DNA of 64,000 nucleotides from Acidimicrobiia bacterium (GTDB taxonomy: Bacteria > Actinomycetota > Acidimicrobiia > Acidimicrobiales > Bin134): the NCBI GenBank assembly GCA_022826705.1, contig JAJDUJ010000019.1, forward strand, positions 1 to 64,000. Direction: 5' to 3'. Both the position numbers and the translations under genes were made by a program. This document shows, one piece after another, positions 9,281 to 17,556 of this stretch; the first letter of the stretch is position 1; every line of letters starts with the position of its first letter. The notes under the pieces were generated by a model. It searched no databases and had not been told where the DNA came from. It was given only the letters and a program-made list of their open reading frames with translations.

Positions 9281-10660
9281 TCAGCCGAAGCGGGTGGCGT
9301 CGGCCTTTAGGCGGGCGCGGAGTTGTTCGAGCTGCGCGGCTACTGGCTCGGGGCCAGCGCCGCCGGGGGTGGTGCGGCGGGTGACGGGGACGCCGGGGGC
9401 GAGCAGCTCGGCGGCCGCGTCGCCTAGGCGGGGGTCGGCTCGTACCAGGTCGGCCAGGGATGCCTCGCCGTCCAGGCTTCGGCGTACCAAGTCGCCCACC
9501 ACCGCGTGGGCGTCTCGGAACGGCATGCCTTGGGCTACCAGGTGCTCGGCGAGATCGGTGGCCGCTGATGCGGGGGCGTCGGCGGCTGCGGCCATGGCCT
9601 CGGTATTGAAGGCGATGGAGGATAGAAGCCCGTTCATGGCCCGCACGCCGAGGCGCACCTGGTCGAACGTGTCGAACAGAGGCTCTTTGTCTTCTTGGAG
9701 GTCGCGGTTGTAGGCCAGCGGCAGGCCCTTGAGGGTGGCCAGCAAGCCAGTGAGGTTGCCGATGAGCCGGCCGGCTTTGGCCCGGGCCAACTCGGCGATG
9801 TCGGGGTTCTTCTTCTGGGGCAGCATGGAGCTGCCGGTGGAGTAGGCGTCGTCGAGGGTGGCGAAGTTGGCCTCTTCGGAGGTCCAGAACACAATCTCTT
9901 CTCCGAGCCGGGACAAGTGGATGGCCACCATTGTCAGCGCGAACAGGCTCTCGGCCACGAAGTCCCGGTCGGATACTGCGTCCATGGAGTTGTCGAACCG
10001 GGCGGCAAAGCCCAACTCGGCCGCGGTCACATCGGGGTCCAGGGGAAGCGAAGAACCCGCCAACGCGCCCGCGCCCAGGGGGCTGACGTCCAGTCGGTTG
10101 TGGGCGTCGGCCAATCGGTCCACGTCCCGGGCCAGCGCCCAGCCGTGGGCCAGCAGATGGTGGGCCAGCAGCACCGGCTGGGCCCGCTGAAGATGGGTGT
10201 AGCCCGGCAGGTAGGTGTCGCCTGCGTCGACGGCCCGCTCGACCAGCACCTGCTGGAGGGCAATCACGTCGACAGCGATGGCGGCCAGCTCCCGCTTGGC
10301 GAACAGGCGCAGGTCGGTGGCCACCTGATCGTTGCGGCTGCGACCGGTGTGGAGCTTGGCCCCGGCGGGTCCGGCCAGCTCGGTGACCCGGCGCTCGATG
10401 GCGGTGTGGATGTCCTCGTCGCCGGGCGCGAAATCGAACTCACCGGCGGCCAGTTCCTGCTCGGTCTGGTCGAGCGCGGCCAGCACCTCGTCAACCTCGG
10501 CATCGGTGAGCAGGCCGACGCCGCCCAGCATCCGGACGTGGGCCCGCGACCCGGCAATGTCGTCGGGTGCCAGCCTCACGTCGAAGCCGATGCTGGCGGT
10601 GTAGGCCATCAGCTCGTCGGCGGGGTCACCGTCGAATCTGCCGTGCCAAAGCGTGCTCAT
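9281..10660 (-). CDS. argH: Argininosuccinate lyase
   Basis: Last step of arginine synthesis: argininosuccinate to arginine and fumarate. The 459-residue length is typical of the family. It shows GRSRNDQ (106-112), the conserved TH (155-156) and the superfamily signature [12 protein letters not shown] (276-287), where the Ser loop supplies the catalytic residue. The ATG at 10660 overlaps the argG stop by ATGA; the reading frame stays open upstream, but that part has no ArgH character. It is the terminal gene of argCJBDFRGH. Confidence 0.97.
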   Translation of the reverse strand: MSTLWHGRFDGDPADELMAYTASIGFDVRLAPDDIAGSRAHVRMLGGVGLLTDAEVDEVLAALDQTEQELAAGEFDFAPGDEDIHTAIERRVTELAGPAGAKLHTGRSRNDQVATDLRLFAKRELAAIAVDVIALQQVLVERAVDAGDTYLPGYTHLQRAQPVLLAHHLLAHGWALARDVDRLADAHNRLDVSPLGAGALAGSSLPLDPDVTAAELGFAARFDNSMDAVSDRDFVAESLFALTMVAIHLSRLGEEIVFWTSEEANFATLDDAYSTGSSMLPQKKNPDIAELARAKAGRLIGNLTGLLATLKGLPLAYNRDLQEDKEPLFDTFDQVRLGVRAMNGLLSSIAFNTEAMAAAADAPASAATDLAEHLVAQGMPFRDAHAVVGDLVRRSLDGEASLADLVRADPRLGDAAAELLAPGVPVTRRTTPGGAGPEPVAAQLEQLRARLKADATRFG

Positions 10661-11874
10661 GACGGGCCTGCTCGCTGGGCCAGAGTGCGCAGCCGCAGGG
10701 CGTGGAGCTTGATGAACCCCTCGGCGTCGGCCTGCTGATAGGCGCCTTGGTCTTCCTCGAAGGTGACCACCGCCTCGTCGAACAGGCTGTCGTCGGAGCG
10801 CCTGCCGGTGACGGTCACGTTGCCCCGGTACAGCTTGAGCCGCACGGTGCCGTTCACCCGCTGCTGAGAGTGGTCGATGGCGGTCTGGAGCATGAGACGC
10901 TCGGGGCTCCACCAATAGCCGTTGTAGATGAGCTGGGCGTAGCGGGGCATGAGCTCGTCTTTGAGGTGGGCCACCTCCCGGTCGAGGGTGAGGCTCTCCA
11001 TGGCCCGGTGGGCCTTGAGCATGATGGTGCCCCCGGGGGTCTCATAGCAGCCCCGCGACTTCATGCCCACGTAGCGGTTCTCCACCAAGTCGAGTCGGCC
11101 GATGCCATTGGCCCCGCCGATGCGGTTCAGCTCGGCCAGCACTGCGGCCGGACTGAGGGGCTGGCCGTTTATGGCGGTGATGTCTCCGCCTTCGAAGGTG
11201 AGCTCGATCTCGGTCGGGGTGTCGGGGGCGCTCTCCGGCGACACCGACCAGCGCCACATCTCCTCGGGAGGCTCGAACCACGGATCCTCCAACGGCCCGC
11301 CCTCGTAGGAGATGTGGAGCAGGTTGGCGTCCATGGAGAACGGCGAGCCGCCCTCCCGCTCGGCCTCGATGGGAATGCCGTGCTCCCCGGCGTAGGCCAC
11401 CAGCTTCTCCCGGGAGCCCAGGTCCCAGATGCGCCAGGGGGCCACCACCGAAATGTCGGGATTCAGGGCGTAAGCGCCCAGCTCGAAACGCACTTGGTCG
11501 TTGCCCTTGCCGGTGGCGCCATGGGACACGGCGTCGGCGCCGACCTCGGCCGCGATCTCCACGAGCCTTTTGGCGATGAGCGGGCGGGCGATGGAGGTAC
11601 CCAGTAGGTATTCCCCCTCGTAGATGGCATTGGCCCGGAACATGGGGAACACGAAGTCGGCGGTGAACTCCTCCCGCAGATCCTCAATGTAGATCTCGTC
11701 CACGCCCATGGCCTCGGCCTTGGCCCGGGCCGGTTCCAACTCCTCGCCTTGGCCCAGGTCGGCGGTGAAGGTGACCACCTCGCAGCCGTAGGTGTCCTGC
11801 AACCAGCGCAGAATCACCGAGGTGTCCAAACCGCCGGAGTAGGCCAGCACGATCTTGTTCAGTTCCTGGTTCAC
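10657..11874 (-). CDS. argG: Argininosuccinate synthase
   Basis: ATP-dependent condensation of citrulline and aspartate, 405 residues, typical of the type I enzyme. The P-loop-like ATP-binding motif AYSGGLDTS is at residues 11-19. [15 protein letters not shown] is the citrulline/aspartate-binding region, and [15 protein letters not shown] lies in the C-terminal half. The start codon is GTG, overlapping the argR stop by GTGA; the stop overlaps argH by ATGA. Confidence 0.97.
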   Translation of the reverse strand: MNQELNKIVLAYSGGLDTSVILRWLQDTYGCEVVTFTADLGQGEELEPARAKAEAMGVDEIYIEDLREEFTADFVFPMFRANAIYEGEYLLGTSIARPLIAKRLVEIAAEVGADAVSHGATGKGNDQVRFELGAYALNPDISVVAPWRIWDLGSREKLVAYAGEHGIPIEAEREGGSPFSMDANLLHISYEGGPLEDPWFEPPEEMWRWSVSPESAPDTPTEIELTFEGGDITAINGQPLSPAAVLAELNRIGGANGIGRLDLVENRYVGMKSRGCYETPGGTIMLKAHRAMESLTLDREVAHLKDELMPRYAQLIYNGYWWSPERLMLQTAIDHSQQRVNGTVRLKLYRGNVTVTGRRSDDSLFDEAVVTFEEDQGAYQQADAEGFIKLHALRLRTLAQRAGPS

Positions 11875-12374
11875 GAGCTCTCCTCTAAGGGGGCGGATTC
11901 CGCCGGATCGGTGAGTCCGGCCAGCGAGCGGAAGAAGTCGGCCACCGCACCGCCGCCGGCTTGCTCGGTGGCCACCACCAGCACGGTGTCGTCACCGGCC
12001 ACGGTGCCCAGTACGCCGCTTACTGGGGAGCGGTCGATGGCCGAGCCGACCACATGGGCCGACCCCGGCGGGGTGTTCAGCACCACCAGGTTCCCGGAGC
12101 TGCCCACGGCAACTACCCACTCCCCCAGCACCCGCCGGAGGTGGTCGTCGGGGGCGATCTGCTCAGAGGGCAGCTCGGGGATGGCGTACACCGACCCGCC
12201 GCCGGTGGGGACTTTGACCGCGCCGAGGTCGTCGAGGTCGCGCGACACGGTGGCCTGAGTGACCGCCACTCCCTGAGCAGTCAAGAGTTCCACCAGGTGA
12301 TCCTGGCTGGACACCGACTCCTGCCGAAGGATCTGGGCGATCCGGTGCTGGCGCTGGTTCTTCCCCAATCTCAT
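11871..12374 (-). CDS. argR: Arginine repressor ArgR
   Basis: A 167-residue arginine-sensing regulator embedded in the operon it should control. The N-terminal winged helix (1-70) has recognition helix [13 protein letters not shown] (39-51). The C-terminal oligomerisation and arginine-binding domain has [12 protein letters not shown] (123-134), where the Asp pair binds the arginine guanidinium. The ATG at 12374 gives a normal ArgR N-terminus and an ATGA overlap with argF. The probable operator is the ARG box at 17522-17539 in front of argC, which would make the operon autoregulated. Confidence 0.95.
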   Translation of the reverse strand: MRLGKNQRQHRIAQILRQESVSSQDHLVELLTAQGVAVTQATVSRDLDDLGAVKVPTGGGSVYAIPELPSEQIAPDDHLRRVLGEWVVAVGSSGNLVVLNTPPGSAHVVGSAIDRSPVSGVLGTVAGDDTVLVVATEQAGGGAVADFFRSLAGLTDPAESAPLEESS

Positions 12375-13270
12375 GACGCCTCCAACAAGAACGCGAGCAG
12401 GCCGCGGGCGGCGTGCATCCGGTTCTCGGCCTGTTGCCATATCCGGCTCTGCGGACCGTAGAGGACCTGTTCGGTTACCTCCAGGCCGGGGCGGGCGGGC
12501 AGGCAGTGCAAGAAGATGGCGTCGGGGGCGGCCTGACCCATTAGCGCCTCGTCGACGGTGTAGCTGGCGAAGGCGTCCATCTTCTCTGAGGACTGCTTCT
12601 CTTCGCCCATCGAGACCCACACGTCGGTGTACACCACATGGGCATCGGCCACTGCCTCAGCCGGGTCGTCGATGATCTCCGCGGCGCCGCCGGTAGCGGA
12701 GATGCGATCCAGATCAGCGCTGCTGAGCCGGTAGCCGGGCGGGCCGGAAATGACGAACTCCGCACCGGCCATGCCGGCTGCGATGGCCAGCGACCGGGAC
12801 ACGTTGTTGGCATCGCCCACGAAGGTGATGCGGCGCCCGCTGACCTCCCCGAACGCCTGCTTGACGGTCAGCAGATCGCCCAGCGCCTGCAAGGGGTGGG
12901 CCTGGTCGCTCAGCATGTTGACCACCGGCACCGGACTGACTGCGACCATGCGCGTCAGCAGGTTGTGATCGAACACCCGGGCGCCGATGGCCGCGTGGTA
13001 GCAGGCCAGGGTGCGGACAACGTCTTCGGCCGACTCCCGGTTGTCGATATCAACCTCGCCCTTGGCCACCGACACTGGGTGGCCGCCCAGCTGCACCACG
13101 GCCATCTCCATGGAGTGGCGGGTCCGGGCTGAGGGCTTCTCAAACAGCAGGGCCATGCCCTTGCCGTCCAGGGCTTGGGGTGGAGACGGATCGTCAGCCA
13201 GGTCCAGAACTTCAACTAGCTCTGCTGGGCTGAGGTCATCGACCTCGAGGAGGTGGCGGGGGGGCTTCAT
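12371..13270 (-). CDS. argF: Ornithine carbamoyltransferase
   Basis: Transfers the carbamoyl group from carbamoyl phosphate to ornithine, giving citrulline. It has 299 residues. The carbamoyl-phosphate loop reads PSARTRHS (46-53) instead of the usual STRTR, an accepted variation. HPLQ is at 125-128, the ornithine loop DVWVSMG at 215-221 and the catalytic HCLP at 255-258. The ATG at 13270 forms an ATGA overlap with argD. The stop overlaps argR by ATGA. Confidence 0.96.
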   Translation of the reverse strand: MKPPRHLLEVDDLSPAELVEVLDLADDPSPPQALDGKGMALLFEKPSARTRHSMEMAVVQLGGHPVSVAKGEVDIDNRESAEDVVRTLACYHAAIGARVFDHNLLTRMVAVSPVPVVNMLSDQAHPLQALGDLLTVKQAFGEVSGRRITFVGDANNVSRSLAIAAGMAGAEFVISGPPGYRLSSADLDRISATGGAAEIIDDPAEAVADAHVVYTDVWVSMGEEKQSSEKMDAFASYTVDEALMGQAAPDAIFLHCLPARPGLEVTEQVLYGPQSRIWQQAENRMHAARGLLAFLLEAS

Positions 13271-14451
13271 GACTTCAGTACCTGGTCGAGCACGGCCACG
13301 CCGTGGGCTATCTCGTCTTCGCTGATGATGAGGGGCGGCGCGATCCGCAGTGATGTGGCCCCGGCGGTGCCTAACACCAGGCCGGCAGCCATTCCCGCGG
13401 TCACCACCTCGGCGGCAGGGCGTTCTCCCGCCAACTCCACGCCCAGCAACAGGCCCCGGCCCCTCACACTGTCCACTCCGTCGAGCGCCTCCACGGCGGA
13501 CCGCATGGTCTCGCCAGCGGCGGCGGCCCGAGCCGGCAGGTCCAGCTCCTCCATCACGGCCAGCGTCGCCTTGGCCGCCGACGCCGCCAATGGCTGGCCG
13601 CCGAAAGTGGTGGCGTGGTCGCCAGGTTTGAAGGCGGCGGCGACGTCTTCCCGGGCCCAGCAGGCCCCGATGGGCATGCCGTTGCCCAGCGCCTTGGCCA
13701 TGGTCACCACGTCGGGCTCGACCCCGTCGTGGTGGTGGGCGAACCAGCGCCCGGTGCGGGCCAGGCCGGTCTGCACCTCGTCGAACATGAACAGCAGGCT
13801 CCGGTCGTCGCACAGCTCGCGTACCGCTTGGAGGTAGCCATCAGTCGGGACGTTGATGCCCCCCTCGCCCTGGATGGGCTCCAGCAGCACCGCGGCGGTG
13901 GTGTCGTCGATGGCCTTCTCCAGCTCGGCAATGTCGTCCCAGGGCACATGGCGGAATCCCTCGGGCAGGGGCTGGAAGGCCTCATGCTTCTCGGCTTGGC
14001 CGGTGGCGTGCAGCGTGGCCAGCGTGCGGCCGTGGAATGAGCGGCCCGCGCTGATCACGGTGTAGCGGCCGGGTCCGCCCCATTTGCGGGCCAGTTTGAT
14101 GGCGCACTCGTTGGACTCGGCCCCGCTGTTGGCGAAGAACACCTGGCCAGGCGACCCGCCGACCAGACGGTCGATGGTGCGGGCCACGTGCATCTGGGGC
14201 TCGGTGGCGTACAGGTTGGACACGTGGCACAGGGTGCGGGCCTGCTCAGCCACTGCTTCGGCCACCCTGGGGTGGGCGTGGCCGAGGCTGCACACCGCGA
14301 TGCCGCTCAGGAAGTCCAGATAGCGGGTGTCGTCGCGATCCCACAGCCAGCATCCCTCCCCCCGGACGAACATGACCGAGGGCGGCCCGTAGGTGGGCAT
14401 AAGCGGGCAGGGTCCGGCGTCGACTCCTACCGCATCGGTGTGAGTGCTCAT
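13267..14451 (-). CDS. argD: Acetylornithine aminotransferase
   Basis: PLP-dependent class III aminotransferase converting N-acetylglutamate semialdehyde to N-acetylornithine; 394 residues. SGAES (109-113) binds the cofactor phosphate, FDEVQTGL (223-230) contains the PLP-pyridine Asp, and Lys253 in TMAKALGNG is the Schiff-base lysine. Context in the arg operon supports ArgD over the related GABA or succinylornithine transaminases. ATGA overlaps at both ends. Confidence 0.95.
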   Translation of the reverse strand: MSTHTDAVGVDAGPCPLMPTYGPPSVMFVRGEGCWLWDRDDTRYLDFLSGIAVCSLGHAHPRVAEAVAEQARTLCHVSNLYATEPQMHVARTIDRLVGGSPGQVFFANSGAESNECAIKLARKWGGPGRYTVISAGRSFHGRTLATLHATGQAEKHEAFQPLPEGFRHVPWDDIAELEKAIDDTTAAVLLEPIQGEGGINVPTDGYLQAVRELCDDRSLLFMFDEVQTGLARTGRWFAHHHDGVEPDVVTMAKALGNGMPIGACWAREDVAAAFKPGDHATTFGGQPLAASAAKATLAVMEELDLPARAAAAGETMRSAVEALDGVDSVRGRGLLLGVELAGERPAAEVVTAGMAAGLVLGTAGATSLRIAPPLIISEDEIAHGVAVLDQVLKS

Positions 14452-15326
14452 GGGGTGGCCTCCTGATCGGCGGAGTCGGGGTAGACCATGGTGCCCACGC
14501 CGGAATCGGTGAACAGCTCCAGCAGCAACACGTGGGGGGTGGTGCCGTTCACTATGTGGGCCGAGGCCACGCCGTGGCGAACGGCGTGAATGGCCGCGGT
14601 GGCCTTGGGGATCATGCCCCCGGCCAAATCCCCGGCGGCGATCATGGCATCTAGATCAGAGGCGGTGGTCACGCTGATGAGGGTGGATGGATCGCCGGGA
14701 TCGGCGTAAAGGCCCTCGACATCGGTGAGGAACACGGCTTTGGCCGCCCCCAGGGCGCCGGCCAGGATCCCGGCCACAGTGTCAGCGTTGATGTTGAGTG
14801 CTTGGCCGGTGGCGTCGGCACCGATGGTGGACACCACCGGAATCAGGCTCTCGTCCAGCAGACGGTCGATGATGGCGGTGTTGACGGTGTCCACCGTGCC
14901 GACATAGCCCAACTCGGGGTTCTCGGCCCGGGCCTGGATCAGTCCAGCGTCCTCTCCCGACACGCCCACGGCGAGAGGACCGTGGACGTTGATGGCCGAG
15001 ACGATGTCGCGGTTGACCCGGCCCACCAACACCATGCGGGCGATGTCCAGCGTCTCGGCGTCGGTCACCCGCAACCCGTCGACAAACCTAGGTTCCAAGC
15101 CGAGCCGCTCCATCATCTCGCCGATCTGAGGGCCGCCGCCGTGGACCACCACGGGGCGGATGCCCACCGATTGCATGAGCACAATGTCGGCGGCGAACCC
15201 GGCCAGGTGATCGCTGTCCATGGCGCTGCCGCCGTATTTCACCACCACGGTCGAGCCGGAGAACCGCTGAATGTAAGGCAGGGCTTGGGTGAGGACCGCT
15301 GCGGTGTCTTCAGCTTTGAAGCTCAT
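14448..15326 (-). CDS. argB: Acetylglutamate kinase
   Basis: Phosphorylates N-acetylglutamate; amino-acid kinase fold, 292 residues. Lys30 with YGGS (31-34) forms the phosphate-binding start, and VHGGGPQI (61-68) is the nucleotide-loop signature. Near the C-terminus GGMIPK supplies the conserved Lys. In many bacteria with a long arg operon this enzyme is the arginine-feedback-inhibited step; the N-terminal helix here (about residues 6-22) could carry that function, but this is inference. The start at 15326 gives ATGA overlap with argJ. Confidence 0.96.
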   Translation of the reverse strand: MSFKAEDTAAVLTQALPYIQRFSGSTVVVKYGGSAMDSDHLAGFAADIVLMQSVGIRPVVVHGGGPQIGEMMERLGLEPRFVDGLRVTDAETLDIARMVLVGRVNRDIVSAINVHGPLAVGVSGEDAGLIQARAENPELGYVGTVDTVNTAIIDRLLDESLIPVVSTIGADATGQALNINADTVAGILAGALGAAKAVFLTDVEGLYADPGDPSTLISVTTASDLDAMIAAGDLAGGMIPKATAAIHAVRHGVASAHIVNGTTPHVLLLELFTDSGVGTMVYPDSADQEATP

Positions 15327-16480
15327 GACGTCCCCATGTTCTCGTCGATGTAGGCGTGGGTGAGGTCGGTGGTGATGATCCGGGCCGAGCCGTCGCCCAT
15401 GCCGAGGTCCACATGCAGGTCGAGCCGCCGGCCGGTCATGTACTCGGCCAGCTCGGGGGGATGGGCCGGCTCGCCGTACTGATACACCACATGGGGGCCG
15501 TAGGCGATTGTCAGCTTGGTGTGGTCGAAGGCCACCCCGGCCGCGCCCATCTCCGAGGCAATGCGTCCCCAGTAGGGGTCTTGGCCGTACCAGGAGCATT
15601 TCACCAACTGGCAATTTGCGGTGTCCCGAGCCGCTTTGGCCGCCTCGGCATCGGTGGCCGCCCCGGTGACCCGGAGGAACACCGTCTTTGTGGAGCCCTC
15701 AGCGTCGTCGGCCATTTGGAGGGCCAAGCTCTCGCAGGCGTCGGCGATGGCCTGGGTGAGGACGGCGGGATCGACCGGGCCGGCCTGTCCGTTGGCCAAA
15801 ATCAGCACGGTGTCGTTGGTGGACTCGGCGCCGTCCACCGTCAAGGTGTTGAACGTGCCCGCCACTCCGACTCTGAGGGCGTGTTGAAGGGTGTCGGGGT
15901 CGGCAGCCGCATCAGTCACCAACACGGCCAGCATGGTGGCCATGTTGGGCTCCAGCATGGCCGCGCCCTTGGCAATGCCTCCCACGGTGAAGCCGTCGCC
16001 GGCGACAACCACCTGCTTGGGGACGGTATCGGTGGTCATGATGGCCTCGGCTGCTTGGGGGCCGCCCTCGGCGGTTTGGGCGGCGGCCGCGGCGGCGATG
16101 CCAGCCGACACCGCATCCATGGGCAGGACGTAGCCGATGAGCCCGGTAGAGCACACCAGCACTTCTTCAGGGGCCACTCCCAAGGCAGCGGCGGTCTCCT
16201 TGCACATCTGGTGGGCGTCGGCCATGCCCTGCGCCCCGGTGGCCGCATTGGCATTGCCGCTGTTGAGGACCACCGCGGCGGCCTTTCCTCCCGTGGTGGT
16301 CAGATGCTCCCGGCACACCAGCACCGGAGCGGCAGTCATCTTGTTGGAGGTGAACACCCCGGCCGCGCTCACGGCAGCGCCGTCGGCGGTGGCCACGATG
16401 GCGAGGTCGGGCTTGCCGCTGGGCTTGATGCCGCACGTCACCCCTGCGGCAGTGAACCCGGGGACTTCGGTCACGCTCAT
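15323..16480 (-). CDS. argJ: Glutamate N-acetyltransferase / amino-acid acetyltransferase ArgJ
   Basis: Moves the acetyl group from N-acetylornithine to glutamate, closing the acetyl cycle. It is an Ntn-type hydrolase-fold enzyme made as one 385-residue chain that self-cleaves. The cleavage site is seen in LEPNMATMLA, before Thr182, which becomes the N-terminal nucleophile of the beta chain. NSGNANA (73-79) and STGLIGY (111-117) are family signatures. No separate argE or argA is in the operon, consistent with the cyclic pathway. Whether it also accepts acetyl-CoA (bifunctional type) cannot be read from sequence. ATGA overlaps on both sides. Confidence 0.95.
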   Translation of the reverse strand: MSVTEVPGFTAAGVTCGIKPSGKPDLAIVATADGAAVSAAGVFTSNKMTAAPVLVCREHLTTTGGKAAAVVLNSGNANAATGAQGMADAHQMCKETAAALGVAPEEVLVCSTGLIGYVLPMDAVSAGIAAAAAAQTAEGGPQAAEAIMTTDTVPKQVVVAGDGFTVGGIAKGAAMLEPNMATMLAVLVTDAAADPDTLQHALRVGVAGTFNTLTVDGAESTNDTVLILANGQAGPVDPAVLTQAIADACESLALQMADDAEGSTKTVFLRVTGAATDAEAAKAARDTANCQLVKCSWYGQDPYWGRIASEMGAAGVAFDHTKLTIAYGPHVVYQYGEPAHPPELAEYMTGRRLDLHVDLGMGDGSARIITTDLTHAYIDENMGTS

Positions 16481-17502
16481 GGGTACACCCCCACCGCGGT
16501 CAGTCCGGAGGCTTCGTCCAGTCCGCTGATGATGTTGGCGCACTGCACAGCCTGTCCGGCCGCCCCCTTCACCAGATTGTCTATGGCGCACAGCGCCACC
16601 ACGGTTTGCGTGCGGGCGTCGTAGCGGACGGTGAGGTGGGCGGCGTTGGAGCCCAGCGTGGCCTTGGTAGACGGCGGACGCTCAGACACGACGATGAACG
16701 GCTCGTCGGCATAGAACTCGGCCAGCCCCGCGAGCACTGCTTCGCTGGAGGTCTCCCCCGTCGGCTTGGCGTAGCAGGTGGCCAAGATGCCCCGATTCAT
16801 CGGCGCCAGATGGGGGGTGAACAGCACCGATGCGCCCGAGGCTTGCTCGATCTCCGGGGTGTGGCGGTGGTCGAGCAGCCCATAGGCAGTGAAGTCCTCA
16901 TCGACCGCGCAGAACGTGGTGTGGGCTTTGGGGGGCCGACCCGCGCCGGAAACCCCGCTGGCCGCGTCCACGATGACCCCATCGGTCTGGATGAGGCCCA
17001 AGCGGACCAAAGGAGCCACCGCAAGCGCCGCAGCAGTGGGATAGCAGCCCGGTACAGCCACCGCGGCAGCACCCGCCAACTCATCTCTGAACAGCTCTGG
17101 CAGGCCGTAGGCGAACTGGCCGAGAAGCTCGGGAGCAAGATGAGACTCCCCATACCACTGCTCGTATTCTTCGGCGTCGTTCAGCCGGAAGTCGGCAGCC
17201 AGATCGATGGCGACCTTGCCCCGATCCAGAATGTCGGCAGCCATAGCCATGGACTGGCCATGGGGCAGCGCTAAAAATGCCAACGACACGTCATCCAGCA
17301 AGGCGGGGTCGTATTTCACAAACTCCTGGTCGGCACCAATGGCGGCCAGGTGAGGATAGAGGTCAGCGACTGGCTGCCCCGCCTGGGTGTCGCCGGTCAC
17401 AAAGCGCACGTCGAAGCCAGGATGCTGAGCCAGCAGCCGCATCAACTCCGCGCCCACATATCCCGAAGCCCCAATGATCCCAATGGGGACTCTTTCTGCC
17501 AT
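16477..17502 (-). CDS. argC: N-acetyl-gamma-glutamyl-phosphate reductase
   Basis: NADPH-dependent reduction of acetylglutamyl phosphate; 341 residues. GASGYVG (11-17) is the dinucleotide-binding loop and PGCYPTA carries the catalytic Cys153. It is the first gene of the eight-gene arginine operon, and the ATG at 17502 fits the family N-terminus. There is no Shine-Dalgarno sequence ahead of it, and the best promoter would start transcription only about 5 nt upstream, so it may be translated from a nearly leaderless mRNA. Regulation by ArgR is suggested by the palindrome at 17522-17539. Confidence 0.96.
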   Translation of the reverse strand: MAERVPIGIIGASGYVGAELMRLLAQHPGFDVRFVTGDTQAGQPVADLYPHLAAIGADQEFVKYDPALLDDVSLAFLALPHGQSMAMAADILDRGKVAIDLAADFRLNDAEEYEQWYGESHLAPELLGQFAYGLPELFRDELAGAAAVAVPGCYPTAAALAVAPLVRLGLIQTDGVIVDAASGVSGAGRPPKAHTTFCAVDEDFTAYGLLDHRHTPEIEQASGASVLFTPHLAPMNRGILATCYAKPTGETSSEAVLAGLAEFYADEPFIVVSERPPSTKATLGSNAAHLTVRYDARTQTVVALCAIDNLVKGAAGQAVQCANIISGLDEASGLTAVGVYP

Positions 17503-17513
17503 AGGTGCAATTA

Positions 17514-17543
17514 TGCATAACTATGAATAAGTATTCAAGTCAA
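17514..17543 (-). promoter_or_regulatory. argC operon promoter
   Basis: On the minus strand TTGACT (17538-17543) is followed after 17-18 bp by TTATGC/TATGCA (17514-17520). This is the only clear promoter-like pair in the 54-bp gap between pheT and argC. It predicts transcription starting around 17507-17508, only a few nucleotides before the ATG. The spacer is occupied by the ARG-box palindrome, so bound ArgR would block RNA polymerase. Confidence 0.6.
17522..17539. promoter_or_regulatory. ARG box (ArgR operator)
   Basis: The core TGAAT-AAGT-ATTCA (17524-17537) has perfect inverted arms and matches the 18-bp ARG-box consensus known from E. coli and Bacillus ArgR. It lies inside the promoter spacer of argC. 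A second, imperfect element TGCAATTATGCA (17506-17517), nested with the palindrome TTATGCATAA (17511-17520), lies next to it and may form a weaker tandem box, as ArgR hexamers usually bind two sites. Confidence 0.75.
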
Positions 17544-17556
17544 TTGCAGTGGAAGT

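Noticed and set aside
15356-16624. 422-codon open frame on the plus strand opposite argJ
   Set aside because: Antisense shadow of argJ, Gly/His-rich, no ribosome-binding site.
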